Assembly (NCBI GenBank): GCA_015066515.1
Contig: SVOH01000006.1
Location: forward strand, 43,569-107,568
DNA from: Oscillospiraceae bacterium
GTDB taxonomy: Bacteria; Bacillota; Clostridia; Oscillospirales; Acutalibacteraceae
DNA: 64,000 bases
Direction: 5' to 3'
Position numbers and translations under genes: made by a program
Shown here: piece by piece, positions 9,712-17,724 of the stretch
Position numbering within the stretch: position 1 is the first letter of the stretch
Layout: each line of letters begins with the position of its first letter
Notes under the pieces: generated by a model
Told to the model about the DNA's origin: nothing
Seen by the model: the letters and a program-made list of their open reading frames with translations, nothing else
The model's database searches: none

Positions 9712-9789
9712 TGTAACACCTCCCCTGTAAATTATCTCTTGATTTTATTGTAACATTTTGTTACAATAAAATGTAACATATCGTTACAT
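9712..9789. promoter_or_regulatory. Operator array of TGTAAC/GTTACA half-sites between XRE gene and divergent gene
   Basis: A perfect dyad with 12-bp arms, TTTATTGTAACA (9744-9755) and TGTTACAATAAA (9759-9770), is followed by a second dyad ATGTAAC (9771-9777) / GTTACAT (9783-9789). One more half-site TGTAACA lies at 9712-9718 beside the XRE start. The array sits where both promoters must lie. Confidence 0.8.
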
Positions 9790-9829
9790 TTTTAAATTTA
9801 AAAGACTTCGTTTTATAGGAGAATTAAAA

Positions 9830-10327
9830 ATGACTGCTACATGGGAAATTGAAACTCAATTCTTGCCATATTATTTCAACGAAAGCAAGGGTGCTTTTTT
9901 TGAACAAATACTGTCAAATGGCTCAGATTTTTTATGCGATATTTTTAATAGTTCTTTTGAGTTTCACTATGAACAGGGCAATTTAAGAGAACACATAACA
10001 TATAATGCCAATGAATTCTATCTAACTGTAAAACGCTATAATGATATAGATAGATTACTTTATATCGAACTCCCTGAACCCAGAAAATCGGATTTTACTT
10101 ACAATATGTATGTAAAATGCTATTGTATTCCTTATCGGGTTAAAAAGGACGGTATACAAATATTTGATATGTATGGTATAGATACCGTTCGTGATATAGA
10201 CGTGGGTTTTATTATTTGGTATAAAAATGCACAACATATGATGAGCAACCTAAAATTACCCGTAAGTGTTGACAATAGGAATGAGTTAGTTGATTTTATG
10301 GGTAAGTATATTTTTGAACGATTATAA
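9830..10327 (+). CDS. Hypothetical protein, 165 residues
   Basis: I do not recognise the family. The product is soluble, acidic-neutral and rich in aromatic residues (ETQFLPYYFN, DFLCDIFNSSFEFHYEQ, RYNDIDRLLYIELPEP, YVKCYCIPYRVKKDG, GFIIWYKNAQHM). There is no signal peptide or membrane helix. The ATG is preceded by ATAGGAG. It is divergent from the XRE regulator and shares its operator region, so it is probably under that regulator. A hairpin terminator follows, so it is a single-gene transcript. A role as the effector half of a small regulated module is possible, but no toxin motif is visible. Confidence 0.65.
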   Translation: MTATWEIETQFLPYYFNESKGAFFEQILSNGSDFLCDIFNSSFEFHYEQGNLREHITYNANEFYLTVKRYNDIDRLLYIELPEPRKSDFTYNMYVKCYCIPYRVKKDGIQIFDMYGIDTVRDIDVGFIIWYKNAQHMMSNLKLPVSVDNRNELVDFMGKYIFERL

Positions 10328-10362
10328 AACGACTCGTTAACTTTTCATTTTAAATAAAACCC

Positions 10363-10399
10363 AAAAATTATCTCTTTACAAAAAGGGATAATTTTTTTA
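10363..10399 (+). terminator. Terminator of the 165-residue gene
   Basis: AAATTATCTCTTT (about 10365-10377) pairs with AAAGGGATAATTT (one G-T pair), followed by a T7 run. The loop overlaps the -35 box of dinB. Confidence 0.75.
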
Positions 10400-10423
10400 T
10401 AATAAGCAAGGAACATTTGTTTG
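10375..10423 (+). promoter_or_regulatory. dinB promoter with SOS (LexA) box
   Basis: TTTACA (10375-10380) and TATAAT (10398-10403) have a 17-base spacer. GGAACATTTGTTTG (10410-10423) lies 6 bases after the -10 and matches the Gram-positive LexA box CGAAC-N4-GTTCG except for two end bases. Its core ACATTTGTT is the same as in the SOS box at 60759-60774. Confidence 0.7.
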
Positions 10424-10440
10424 AAAAAAGGGTGATTTAA

Positions 10441-11625
10441 ATGAAAGACCGCATAATACTGCATTGTGATTTTAATAATTTCTTTGCATCGGTATCGCTG
10501 CTTTCAAATCCCACCCTTTACGATATGCCTGTCGCTGTATGCGGCAGTGTCGAGGCACGTCACGGTATTGTACTTGCAAAGAATCAAATTGCCAAAAAAT
10601 TCGGCGTTAAAACCGCCGAGGCTATTTGGGAGGCAAAACAAAAATGCCCCGAGCTAGTTACTCTGCCTCCCGATTATAAAAAGTATCACGAATATTCACG
10701 TAAGGGACGGGAAATATATTCCCGATACACCGATTTGATAGAGCCATTCGGCATCGATGAATGTTGGCTCGACGTCACTGGTAGCACCCTACTATTTGGC
10801 TCGGGTGAACAAATTGCCAACAAAATACGAAATGATATCAAGCGCGAGCTTGGAATAACCGTTTCAGTAGGTGTAAGCTTTAACAAGATTTTTGCAAAGC
10901 TTGGCTCTGATATGAATAGCCCCGATGCCACAACAGTAATAAGCCGAGATAATTTCAAAGAAAAAATTTGGCCTTTGCCTGTAAGAGATCTTCTTTTTGT
11001 AGGCAAAAAAACTGCTGAGAAACTAAACCAAAATGGTATATTTACGGTTGAGGATATCACTTTGTGTGATGATGAAATGCTGTCCCGTTTGCTTGGCAAG
11101 GCGGGTACACAGCTTAAATGCTATGCTCTTGGCAAAGACGACTCACCCGTAACACCGCCCAATGACGACGATATCCCTAAAAGTATAGGTCGCACAGTAA
11201 CACCGCCAAAGGATATTACATCGCGTAATAGCGTATGGAAAATTTATATTGCCATAGCCGAGGAAATATCAGAAATATTACACCGAAAAAATCTATATGC
11301 TTCCACAATTCAGGTGCACACGCGTGACACAAGCCTTAAAACCAAGGAATACTCCCACACTCTAAACAATCCGCTTTGCACCTCTATTTTGCTGGCACGT
11401 GAGGCAATAAAAATTTTTGACGCAAGCTATAACTGGGATTTGCCTCTTCGTTCGGTAGGTTTTCGCGTTACTAACTTAAAATCAGATAACGTTGCTTTTC
11501 AACAAGATATATTTGGCGATAATAACGACGAACAAAAACAAGAAATTATAGAAAATTCTATTTTAAACGTGCGAAAAAAATTTGGCGATAAGAGTCTTAA
11601 ACGCGGAATAATATGTGATGAATAA
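10441..11625 (+). CDS. dinB: DNA polymerase IV (Y family, DinB)
   Basis: A translesion DNA polymerase. The 394-residue protein has the UmuC-type palm: HCDFNNFFASV with catalytic D10, and PFGIDECWLDVTGS with D106 and E107 coordinating the metals. The thumb carries a helix-hairpin-helix segment (LFVGKKTAEKLNQNGIFTVEDI, about 182-203), and a little-finger domain follows from about 240. A UmuC-type fusion is excluded by size and lack of a LexA-like partner. GGGTGAT precedes the ATG. The SOS box in the promoter predicts damage-induced expression. A bidirectional terminator follows. Confidence 0.93.
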   Translation: MKDRIILHCDFNNFFASVSLLSNPTLYDMPVAVCGSVEARHGIVLAKNQIAKKFGVKTAEAIWEAKQKCPELVTLPPDYKKYHEYSRKGREIYSRYTDLIEPFGIDECWLDVTGSTLLFGSGEQIANKIRNDIKRELGITVSVGVSFNKIFAKLGSDMNSPDATTVISRDNFKEKIWPLPVRDLLFVGKKTAEKLNQNGIFTVEDITLCDDEMLSRLLGKAGTQLKCYALGKDDSPVTPPNDDDIPKSIGRTVTPPKDITSRNSVWKIYIAIAEEISEILHRKNLYASTIQVHTRDTSLKTKEYSHTLNNPLCTSILLAREAIKIFDASYNWDLPLRSVGFRVTNLKSDNVAFQQDIFGDNNDEQKQEIIENSILNVRKKFGDKSLKRGIICDE

Positions 11626-11626
11626 A

Positions 11627-11658
11627 AAGAGCTACCGAAATTTCGGTAGCTCAACTTT
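11627..11658. terminator. Bidirectional terminator after dinB and the ABC permease
   Basis: Perfect 12-bp stem GAGCTACCGAAA / TTTCGGTAGCTC (11629-11652) with T-runs on both strands between convergent genes. Confidence 0.85.
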
Positions 11659-11661
11659 TTA

Positions 11662-13386
11662 TTAATACTTTTCGTAATCTTCTTTTTGTTGCTTGGCGCG
11701 TTCAACAAGGTCGTAATCTAATATAAATTGATTTGTGTTTTTAAAGCTGTCGTGCCATTCAAGCTGAAAATTAAAATAGTTTTCACGGTTGGCGACAATT
11801 TTTTCATAGCCTGTAATTTCCAAAAACTCGTAACTATCGTTGTTAAATATCGATGCATCACTGTTTTGAACATCCTGCCAATATGCCTCTAAGAATATTT
11901 GCGCTTCGTTATGGGTGATAGCGGTGTCATAATATTCGCCGTTATAATGAAAATACAAACTTATGTTTTCTGCATTGACAACATTTATATGCTCATTTAT
12001 CATATTGAGTCGTTCTTTACTTTTGTATATGGCGAGTAATTGCTCTGCAACTTTTGCTTCTTCAACCGTAAACTCACGCGACAGCATTTTACCATTTTCA
12101 AGCTCATAATAAAAATAGATAGTATCGATATAACGGTATGATACACCCACATCATATTCGGTAGCGTTTGAATCAAGTATTTTACTGTGCAAATCGAGCG
12201 CCATTTGAGGATTATCAAACGTTATATTTTCGTTAAAAGCCGAAATTGAAACGCTTTTAATTTTATCCTTTTTAGGTATACGTGTGGTATAACCAAAGCC
12301 GCCCGTAATACCGCTTACTGCGACCGATATTAAAACAACTGCCGATACACCGCCCATAATAAGCGATTTACCAATACCCTTAAACCCACGGTTTGTAACT
12401 GTGCCGTAAATTACTGAGGTTAACAGACAACCGACTACTGCAAAGAACCAAAAGCCAAATGATGCAAAATTACCTGTAAACATCATACCTAAAAGATATC
12501 CGCCGCATATACCTGCAAGCAAGCTACAGCCAAGATACATAAATTTATATGCATAGCCCGTACCGCCTTTTTCGGCTTTTCTGCGGTTATATAACAGCAA
12601 TGACGCTGTTGTAAATGCCGCAATGTATATAACACTTCTTATTAAAAACTCTATGCTTTGACCGTTTACCTTGCTTTGTAGTATATCATTTGCAAGTCCC
12701 AAGCCCACGCCACAAAAATATGGCGGAGATAAATTATATATTATGTCTGATACTTGATACCCGTTAAAACCTACGAGAGTTTCGTCTAATATAGCCTCAA
12801 AAATCCAACCGACTGCAATAAGTGCCAAGTTAGCGCCTATAAGCGAAACACCAAGATCAAACATACTGCCTGCGCTTATTACAAAAATCATAGAAAAGCT
12901 TGAGCACACAAGCATTATTATTACTGTATGAAGTAAGTAATAAAACAACTGTGCAAAGCTGCCCATCCAACCGTTAAAGGCCATTAAAATACCATATGCC
13001 GTATAGCAAATCGCAACCGGAATTAATGTTGCAAAAATGCCTGATAACAATCTCGAAAGCAATAATTCGCTTCGTGTCAGCGGAAAAGAGTGGAAAACGT
13101 CACTTGAGTTCTTTTTATAAAGAAATCCAAAGTTTATCGTGTTAAAAAATATTGCTATTAATGCCGCAAAAACCGTAACAATATTTCCAAAATTCTCCAT
13201 CATATAATTATATCGGTTGTTCTCGGCACTTACCAATAAATCTTCATAATTAACTATAAAGGTGCCGGGATAGTAAAGTAGCGCGGCAATGCACAGCACC
13301 ACTATAATTCCAAGATTTTTACGCAATGTAAAACCTATCATATTCCAAAAACGATTTATTTTACGAGAGGATGTTTTTAACGTCAT
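11662..13386 (-). CDS. ABC-2 type transporter permease with large external domain
   Basis: A 574-residue membrane protein with an N-terminal hydrophobic half of about nine to ten helices (from about 19 to 360) and a roughly 200-residue C-terminal soluble part (TTRIPKKDKIKSVSISAFNENITF onwards). The N-terminal segment SSDVFHSFPLTRSELLLSRLLSG is typical of GntR-linked ABC-2 permeases of Firmicutes (YtrC/D-like). The start ATG has GGAGGT 10 nt upstream and overlaps the ATPase gene by 26 nt, so the two subunits are coupled. It probably exports a peptide antibiotic or envelope-stress compound; the substrate is not deducible. Confidence 0.85.
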   Translation of the reverse strand: MTLKTSSRKINRFWNMIGFTLRKNLGIIVVLCIAALLYYPGTFIVNYEDLLVSAENNRYNYMMENFGNIVTVFAALIAIFFNTINFGFLYKKNSSDVFHSFPLTRSELLLSRLLSGIFATLIPVAICYTAYGILMAFNGWMGSFAQLFYYLLHTVIIMLVCSSFSMIFVISAGSMFDLGVSLIGANLALIAVGWIFEAILDETLVGFNGYQVSDIIYNLSPPYFCGVGLGLANDILQSKVNGQSIEFLIRSVIYIAAFTTASLLLYNRRKAEKGGTGYAYKFMYLGCSLLAGICGGYLLGMMFTGNFASFGFWFFAVVGCLLTSVIYGTVTNRGFKGIGKSLIMGGVSAVVLISVAVSGITGGFGYTTRIPKKDKIKSVSISAFNENITFDNPQMALDLHSKILDSNATEYDVGVSYRYIDTIYFYYELENGKMLSREFTVEEAKVAEQLLAIYKSKERLNMINEHINVVNAENISLYFHYNGEYYDTAITHNEAQIFLEAYWQDVQNSDASIFNNDSYEFLEITGYEKIVANRENYFNFQLEWHDSFKNTNQFILDYDLVERAKQQKEDYEKY

Positions 13387-14260
13387 AGCCTACTACCTCC
13401 AATTCATAAATAAATACTTCTTCCAAAGTGGGTTCTATACACTCGGCATAAAGTGGATTTAAGCTGTTTATATACTGCATAATCTCAACTTCATTACCTC
13501 TTACAACAAGTGACAACAACGAGCCTGTACGTTCGGTTTTCATTACATAAAGACTATCAAATGCCGACATGTCAGGTACCTCGCTGAATGCAACCTGAAT
13601 TTTATGCATATTACCGCGAAGCGACTCAATATTGCCGTTTGAAATGATTTTACCGTTATGAATAACACACACATTATCACATATGTTTTCAAGCTCACGC
13701 AGATTGTGTGACGCAATAATTGCCGTCATACCACGTTGCTGAACACCGTCCATAACAATATTACCAAGCACACGACGCATAACAACATCCAATCCGTCAA
13801 ACGCCTCATCCATAAGCAAATATTGGGGATTGGTAGAGAGTGCAAGTATTAACGCCGCTTGGCGCTGCATACCCTTTGAAAAGGTAGAAAGGCGCGCCCT
13901 TTGATTAAGGGGGAAAACAGTAAGTAAGTGATTATATATTTCATAGTCAAAATCAGGATACATACTGCTGTAAAGGCAAGCCATTTCCTTAAGGTCTGAT
14001 TGCGGCAAAAAGTATGGTGTATCGCCTAAAAATGCTATTTTTGATTTAACTGTCGGGTTATTAAATGTGCGTTCACCCTCAACGGTAATCTCGCCGCCGT
14101 CTTCCATATATACACCGCTTATAAGACGTAAAAGTGTTGACTTACCCGAACCATTAGATCCTACAAGGCCATACACACATCCATCGGGTATAGTAAGGGT
14201 TATACTGTCTAAAGCAATTTTACTGTCAAACTTTTTAGTAAGCGCTTTTGCAATAATCAT
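13361..14260 (-). CDS. ABC transporter ATP-binding protein
   Basis: The 299-residue ATPase energises the neighbouring ABC-2 permease. It contains Walker A GLVGSNGSGKST (about 32-43), the Q-loop region FLGDTPYFLPQSD, signature LSTFSKGMQRQ (about 133-143), Walker B YLLMDEAFDGLD (about 155-166) and the H-switch ASHNLRELE. The C-terminal 80 residues resemble the accessory domain of drug or bacteriocin exporters. The start overlaps the GntR stop by 4 nt and the end overlaps the permease start, so the order GntR-ATPase-permease is one operon on the minus strand. Confidence 0.92.
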   Translation of the reverse strand: MIIAKALTKKFDSKIALDSITLTIPDGCVYGLVGSNGSGKSTLLRLISGVYMEDGGEITVEGERTFNNPTVKSKIAFLGDTPYFLPQSDLKEMACLYSSMYPDFDYEIYNHLLTVFPLNQRARLSTFSKGMQRQAALILALSTNPQYLLMDEAFDGLDVVMRRVLGNIVMDGVQQRGMTAIIASHNLRELENICDNVCVIHNGKIISNGNIESLRGNMHKIQVAFSEVPDMSAFDSLYVMKTERTGSLLSLVVRGNEVEIMQYINSLNPLYAECIEPTLEEVFIYELEVVGYDVKNILS

Positions 14261-14631
14261 TTTGTTTCCTCCTTTGCGGTGGTTTCATTTATAAGCTTTA
14301 TCATATCGTTTTCGGTAAGGCCCAGCTCGTAAGCGTGTTTTATGGCAGCCATAAAGTCGTGTTTGGCTGACTCAAGCACAGCGTTTGCCGCATTTTCATC
14401 GTCAGACATAAATGAGCCCTTACCCTTTACCGAGTATATAATTCCGTTCGACTCAAGTATAGCATACGACTTTTGAACGGTATTGGGATTAACCGAAAAC
14501 TTAGATGCTAGCGCGCGCACACTGGGTAATTGGTCACCGCCTTTTAAAATGCCAAGTGCCTTTAGCTTTATAAATCCGTTTACAATCTGGTCGCATATTG
14601 GCACACCGCTTTTAAAATCTAACTGAAACAT
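14257..14631 (-). CDS. GntR-family regulator, YtrA subfamily
   Basis: A 124-residue one-domain regulator with winged helix: PICDQIVNGFIKLKALGILKGGDQLPSVRALASKFSVNPNTVQKSYAILESNGIIYSVKGKGSF. The short C-terminal tail (about 45 residues) is characteristic of the YtrA group, which represses ABC exporter operons and responds to cell-wall antibiotics. I chose ATG 14631 because GGAGGTG precedes it by 5 nt; an upstream in-frame ATG at 14703 would place translation across the operator. A perfect dyad sits between promoter and start, arguing for autorepression. Confidence 0.88.
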   Translation of the reverse strand: MFQLDFKSGVPICDQIVNGFIKLKALGILKGGDQLPSVRALASKFSVNPNTVQKSYAILESNGIIYSVKGKGSFMSDDENAANAVLESAKHDFMAAIKHAYELGLTENDMIKLINETTAKEETK

Positions 14632-14651
14632 TCCACACCTCCAAATAGTGT

Positions 14652-14710
14652 TAACTGTACTATTTTGATTAGTACAGTTATAAAATATCATAACATTTTT
14701 CATTTGTCAA
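14652..14710 (-). promoter_or_regulatory. Promoter and operator of the GntR-ABC operon
   Basis: On the minus strand TTGACA (14705-14710) and TATTTT (14682-14687) have 17-base spacing. Directly downstream is a perfect dyad, TAACTGTACTA (14652-14662) and TAGTACAGTTA (14670-14680), with a 7-base spacer. It is the likely GntR site. Confidence 0.75.
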
Positions 14711-14737
14711 TAAGATTACAGAAAATTAATAATTTCT

Positions 14738-14780
14738 TAAAAAACACACGCCTATCGTTTTATATGACGACAGGCGTGTA
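14738..14780 (-). terminator. Terminator of the zur-znu operon
   Basis: ACACGCCTATCGT (14746-14758) pairs with ACGACAGGCGTGT (14767-14779), with one G-U pair in the minus transcript, followed by T6 on the minus strand. Confidence 0.8.
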
Positions 14781-14785
14781 AAAAT

Positions 14786-15601
14786 TTATATTTTTTTAAT
14801 TCTTCCTACAAAACTCAAAATCAAAAATATGGCTAAATTTGTAAGCACCACTGCGGCACCTGCTGGTATATCAAATGTAAACGACAGTAAAATTCCTGTA
14901 ACAAATGATATTACTGACACCACAGCCGCCACGATTACGGTACATTTATAATGCTTGCATATTCTCATTGAAGAAAGGGCCGGAAAGGTAATTATACTTG
15001 AGATAAGCAGTGCTCCCATAATGCGCATACCAATAACTACGATAAGCGCCGTCATAATTGCATTTATACTGTTGTACAGCCTTGCCTTAACACCTGTAAC
15101 AGAGGCAAAATCCTCGTCAAAAGTAACGGTAAAAATCTTTTGATAAAATAAAATATATACCGCTATTATAATTATACCGCAAAAAGCGGCAATCATAACC
15201 TCGCTTTTCCCTAAAGCCAAAACACTACCAAACATATAGTTTGTAATATCGGTATTCATACCTGTAGTAAGACTTGCCACCGTTATACCTACTGCCAATG
15301 CACTACTTGACACTATAGCAGTTGCCGCGTCACCGTTGATTTTACTGTTTTGTTTAAGACGCAATAGTAAAAAGGCCGCAACAATAACAATAGGAATTGA
15401 AAATTGTAGCGGAGCTGCACCGCACGCAAGCCCTACCGCCGCCGCACCAAACGACACATGAGATAATCCATCGCCTAACATAGAAAAACGCTTGAGCACC
15501 AAATTCACCCCAAGCAAAGCAGCGCTTACCGACAACAGCAATCCCGCAATTATTGCCCTTCTCGCAAAGGGATATGTTAAAAATTCACCTAAAAATTCCA
15601 T
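14786..15601 (-). CDS. znuB: Zinc ABC transporter permease ZnuB-like
   Basis: A 271-residue ABC-3 family permease with about eight helices (RAIIAGLLLSVSAALLGVNLVLKRFSMLGDGLSHVSFGAAAVG at the N-terminus, and MRIMGALLISSIITFPALSSM in the latter half). The DGLSHVSFG and GALLISSIITFPA stretches are conserved in ZnuB, MntB and TroC-type permeases. It is the last gene of zur-znuA-znuC-znuB and starts directly after the znuC stop. Zinc is inferred from the histidine-rich binding protein and the adjacent Fur-family gene; manganese is the main alternative. Confidence 0.9.
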   Translation of the reverse strand: MEFLGEFLTYPFARRAIIAGLLLSVSAALLGVNLVLKRFSMLGDGLSHVSFGAAAVGLACGAAPLQFSIPIVIVAAFLLLRLKQNSKINGDAATAIVSSSALAVGITVASLTTGMNTDITNYMFGSVLALGKSEVMIAAFCGIIIIAVYILFYQKIFTVTFDEDFASVTGVKARLYNSINAIMTALIVVIGMRIMGALLISSIITFPALSSMRICKHYKCTVIVAAVVSVISFVTGILLSFTFDIPAGAAVVLTNLAIFLILSFVGRIKKI

Positions 15602-16282
15602 TTATATATCCCCCGCAATAAATTTTTGATATTCTTCTTTGGTTCCAAAAAAGAAATCATTATCTGAAAGTTTAAGTATGTGCTTTGAACCGTTTACTGC
15701 GTGCGTAACATCATGCGAAATCATAATAATGGTCATTCCGTTATCATTAAGCTTTTTAATAATATCATACATTTCTTCTGCCGCAGATTCATCAAGACTG
15801 GTCACAGGCTCGTCCAACAAAATCACCTTTTTAGCGGCGCACAATGCACGACATAAAAGCACCTTTTGTTGTTGCCCACCCGACAACTCACCAAAAGACT
15901 TTTCGGCAATAGACTCTATATTTAAAAGTTTCATATTACCAATTGCCTGTTGCTTTTGCATTTTTTTATAACCCGCTCCAAAAAATCCGCTACCCGCAAA
16001 TCCGGACATTACAACCTCTAAAACACTTGCGGGAAAATCAATTTGATGTTGTGTTCTTTGCGGCAACCAACCAATTTCTCTGTTTGAAAAGCCGTTAAAT
16101 TTTATTGTGCCGGAATGCTTTATATCAAAACCTAAAACGGTTTTCATCAAGGTCGTTTTACCCGAACCGTTTTCGCCAAGTATACAAAGATAGTCGCCCT
16201 CTTGAACGGTGAAATTCAAGTTTTCATATACCTTTTTGCCCTCGTAAAAAGACGAAAGATTTTTTACAGTAATTAAAGACAT
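15602..16282 (-). CDS. znuC: Zinc ABC transporter ATPase ZnuC-like
   Basis: The 226-residue ATPase powers the ZnuB permease at the inner face of the membrane. Walker A is ILGENGSGKTT (about 34-44), the Q-loop is IGWLPQRTQ, the signature is FGELSGGQQQKVLLCRAL (about 130-147), Walker B is KVILLDEPVTSLDESA and the switch histidine is in MISHDVTHAV. The length fits metal-type ATPases. It overlaps the znuA stop by one base and abuts znuB. Confidence 0.92.
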   Translation of the reverse strand: MSLITVKNLSSFYEGKKVYENLNFTVQEGDYLCILGENGSGKTTLMKTVLGFDIKHSGTIKFNGFSNREIGWLPQRTQHQIDFPASVLEVVMSGFAGSGFFGAGYKKMQKQQAIGNMKLLNIESIAEKSFGELSGGQQQKVLLCRALCAAKKVILLDEPVTSLDESAAEEMYDIIKKLNDNGMTIIMISHDVTHAVNGSKHILKLSDNDFFFGTKEEYQKFIAGDI

Positions 16283-17172
16283 TACAAAAGCCCCCTTTCA
16301 AGTGCTTTTTTGTTACGATACATAATGTCAACGTATGACACACCGCTATTAAAATCATCTGAGCTTACGTTGTGAGCAGAATGCAGTTCAACAATCTGTA
16401 CTCCCAGTTCTTCATTTAGTGCTCTTGCAATATTCTTACTACTAAGCTCTGTAACAAAAATAGTATTAATGTTTTTGTCTTGTATTGTTTTTGTAAGTCG
16501 CAACATTGTTTTAAGGCTTATGTCGGTGCTAACAGCACATCCGTCAAAAGCCGCATCATACTCAAGACCAAAATAATCTGTAAAATAAACAAACGGAAAT
16601 CTGTCTGCTACCACAATAAACCGGTCTTTTTTTTGTGACACAACAGTTTTTATTTCTTTAGACACATCGTTGATGTCTTTTATATATTCGTTGCAATTTT
16701 CTTTGTAATATTCTGCATTTTCGGGGTCAACCTTCACAATACTTTCGCATATTTTTTCAAGCATTATAGTCGCATTTTGAGGCGAAGTCCAAATATGCTC
16801 ATCAGCGTGATCGTGTCCGTGGTGATGCTCGGTCTGTTCTTGTATGAAAGTTATAAGTGGCAGCGTATTTATATCACCGTCATCAAGCAGACTTTCTACC
16901 CACTTGTCTGACTCACCACCTATATACAAAAACAAATCACTGTTATAAACTGACGCCATATCCGATGGAACAGGATCGTATGAATGAACCTCGGACCCCG
17001 GTTTTATAAGCATTTTTACATCAGCTTTATTGCCGCATATCTGTCTCGCGAAATCAAAAAGCGGAAAAATTGTTGTAACTATCGTAAGTTTTTTATCGTA
17101 ACTTTGCGTTGCAACATTGCCGCAACCACAAAGAATTGCTACGCATAAAAGACAAATCATTATTCTTTTCAT
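16282..17172 (-). CDS. znuA: Zinc-binding lipoprotein ZnuA-like
   Basis: A 296-residue cluster A-I metal-binding protein. The signal sequence MKRIMICLLCVAILCGCGN ends in a lipobox (LCGC), so it should be a lipoprotein on the outer membrane face. A histidine-rich loop QTEHHHGHDHADEHIW (about 113-128) is typical of zinc-specific members; metal ligands are expected there, at the later VVADRFPFVYF region and in FVTELSSKNIA. It overlaps the regulator gene by 4 nt. The histidine loop is the strongest evidence for zinc over manganese. Confidence 0.92.
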   Translation of the reverse strand: MKRIMICLLCVAILCGCGNVATQSYDKKLTIVTTIFPLFDFARQICGNKADVKMLIKPGSEVHSYDPVPSDMASVYNSDLFLYIGGESDKWVESLLDDGDINTLPLITFIQEQTEHHHGHDHADEHIWTSPQNATIMLEKICESIVKVDPENAEYYKENCNEYIKDINDVSKEIKTVVSQKKDRFIVVADRFPFVYFTDYFGLEYDAAFDGCAVSTDISLKTMLRLTKTIQDKNINTIFVTELSSKNIARALNEELGVQIVELHSAHNVSSDDFNSGVSYVDIMYRNKKALERGLL

Positions 17173-17570
17173 TTTGCAGCACAGCCCTCACAAATACCGT
17201 AAATCACCGTCTTCAAAGGATTAAGCCTAAAGCCGTGATGACTATTTATGTGTTCAATAATCCCTTCAAGCTCTTCACATTCCATATGAATAAGACTTCC
17301 GCATTTTTCACATTTTAAGTGAAAATGCTCGTGGCAATGCTGTTTCACTTCCACGTACTGATAACACACGCTTTCCCCTAAAGCAGCAGAATATTTACGC
17401 AAAATACCCTCATCACTTAATCTTTCAAGATATCGATATACTGTGGTTCTTCCTACCGACACACCCTTTTCAAATAATTTTTCGCAAAGGCTGTCAATTG
17501 TAAAATGTTGACCTTTAGTATTTTCAACACACTGCAATATTGCTGCTTTTTGTTTTGTATTATATTTCAT
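17169..17570 (-). CDS. zur: Fur-family regulator, probably Zur
   Basis: The 133-residue metalloregulator has an N-terminal winged helix (GVSVGRTTVYRYLERLSDEGILRKY, about 34-58) and a C-terminal dimer/metal domain with QHCHEHFHLKCEKCGSLIHMECEEL and a terminal CEGC. The two CxxC pairs form the structural zinc site of the family. Because it is the first gene of a zinc uptake operon and a dyad overlaps its promoter, I call it Zur. PerR and Fur remain possible on sequence alone. The ATG is preceded by GAGGT. Confidence 0.88.
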   Translation of the reverse strand: MKYNTKQKAAILQCVENTKGQHFTIDSLCEKLFEKGVSVGRTTVYRYLERLSDEGILRKYSAALGESVCYQYVEVKQHCHEHFHLKCEKCGSLIHMECEELEGIIEHINSHHGFRLNPLKTVIYGICEGCAAK

Positions 17571-17582
17571 CTGTTTTACCTC

Positions 17583-17637
17583 AATTTGAAATCGAATTTC
17601 AATTTCAAATTATATTCCAAAAGTTCCCGTTTGTCAA
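17583..17637 (-). promoter_or_regulatory. zur-znu promoter with Fur-type dyad
   Basis: On the minus strand TTGACA (17632-17637) and TATAAT (17609-17614) have a 17-base spacer. The dyad AATTTGAAAT (17583-17592) / ATTTCAAATT (17602-17611) overlaps the -10 box and covers the transcription start, as expected for a metal-dependent repressor site. Confidence 0.78.
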
Positions 17638-17651
17638 GTTTTTAACATTGC

Positions 17652-17680
17652 TTGTAAATTTATTATATATATTATATAAT
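17652..17680 (+). promoter_or_regulatory. Promoter of the rnf operon
   Basis: TTGTAA (17652-17657) and TATAAT (17675-17680) with 17 bases between, 45 nt before the rnfC start. Confidence 0.65.
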
Positions 17681-17724
17681 AGTCAAAAATGGCGAAATTT
17701 GCGATTTGTATTTGGAGGTTAGGT

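Noticed and set aside
14632..14703. Longer N-terminus for the first GntR regulator
   Set aside because: It would translate through the operator dyad; the conserved regulator fold starts at MFQLDFKSG with GGAGGTG upstream.
17689..17724. Earlier ATG of rnfC
   Set aside because: It lies close to the transcription start with no Shine-Dalgarno site; ATG 17725 has TTTGGAGG.
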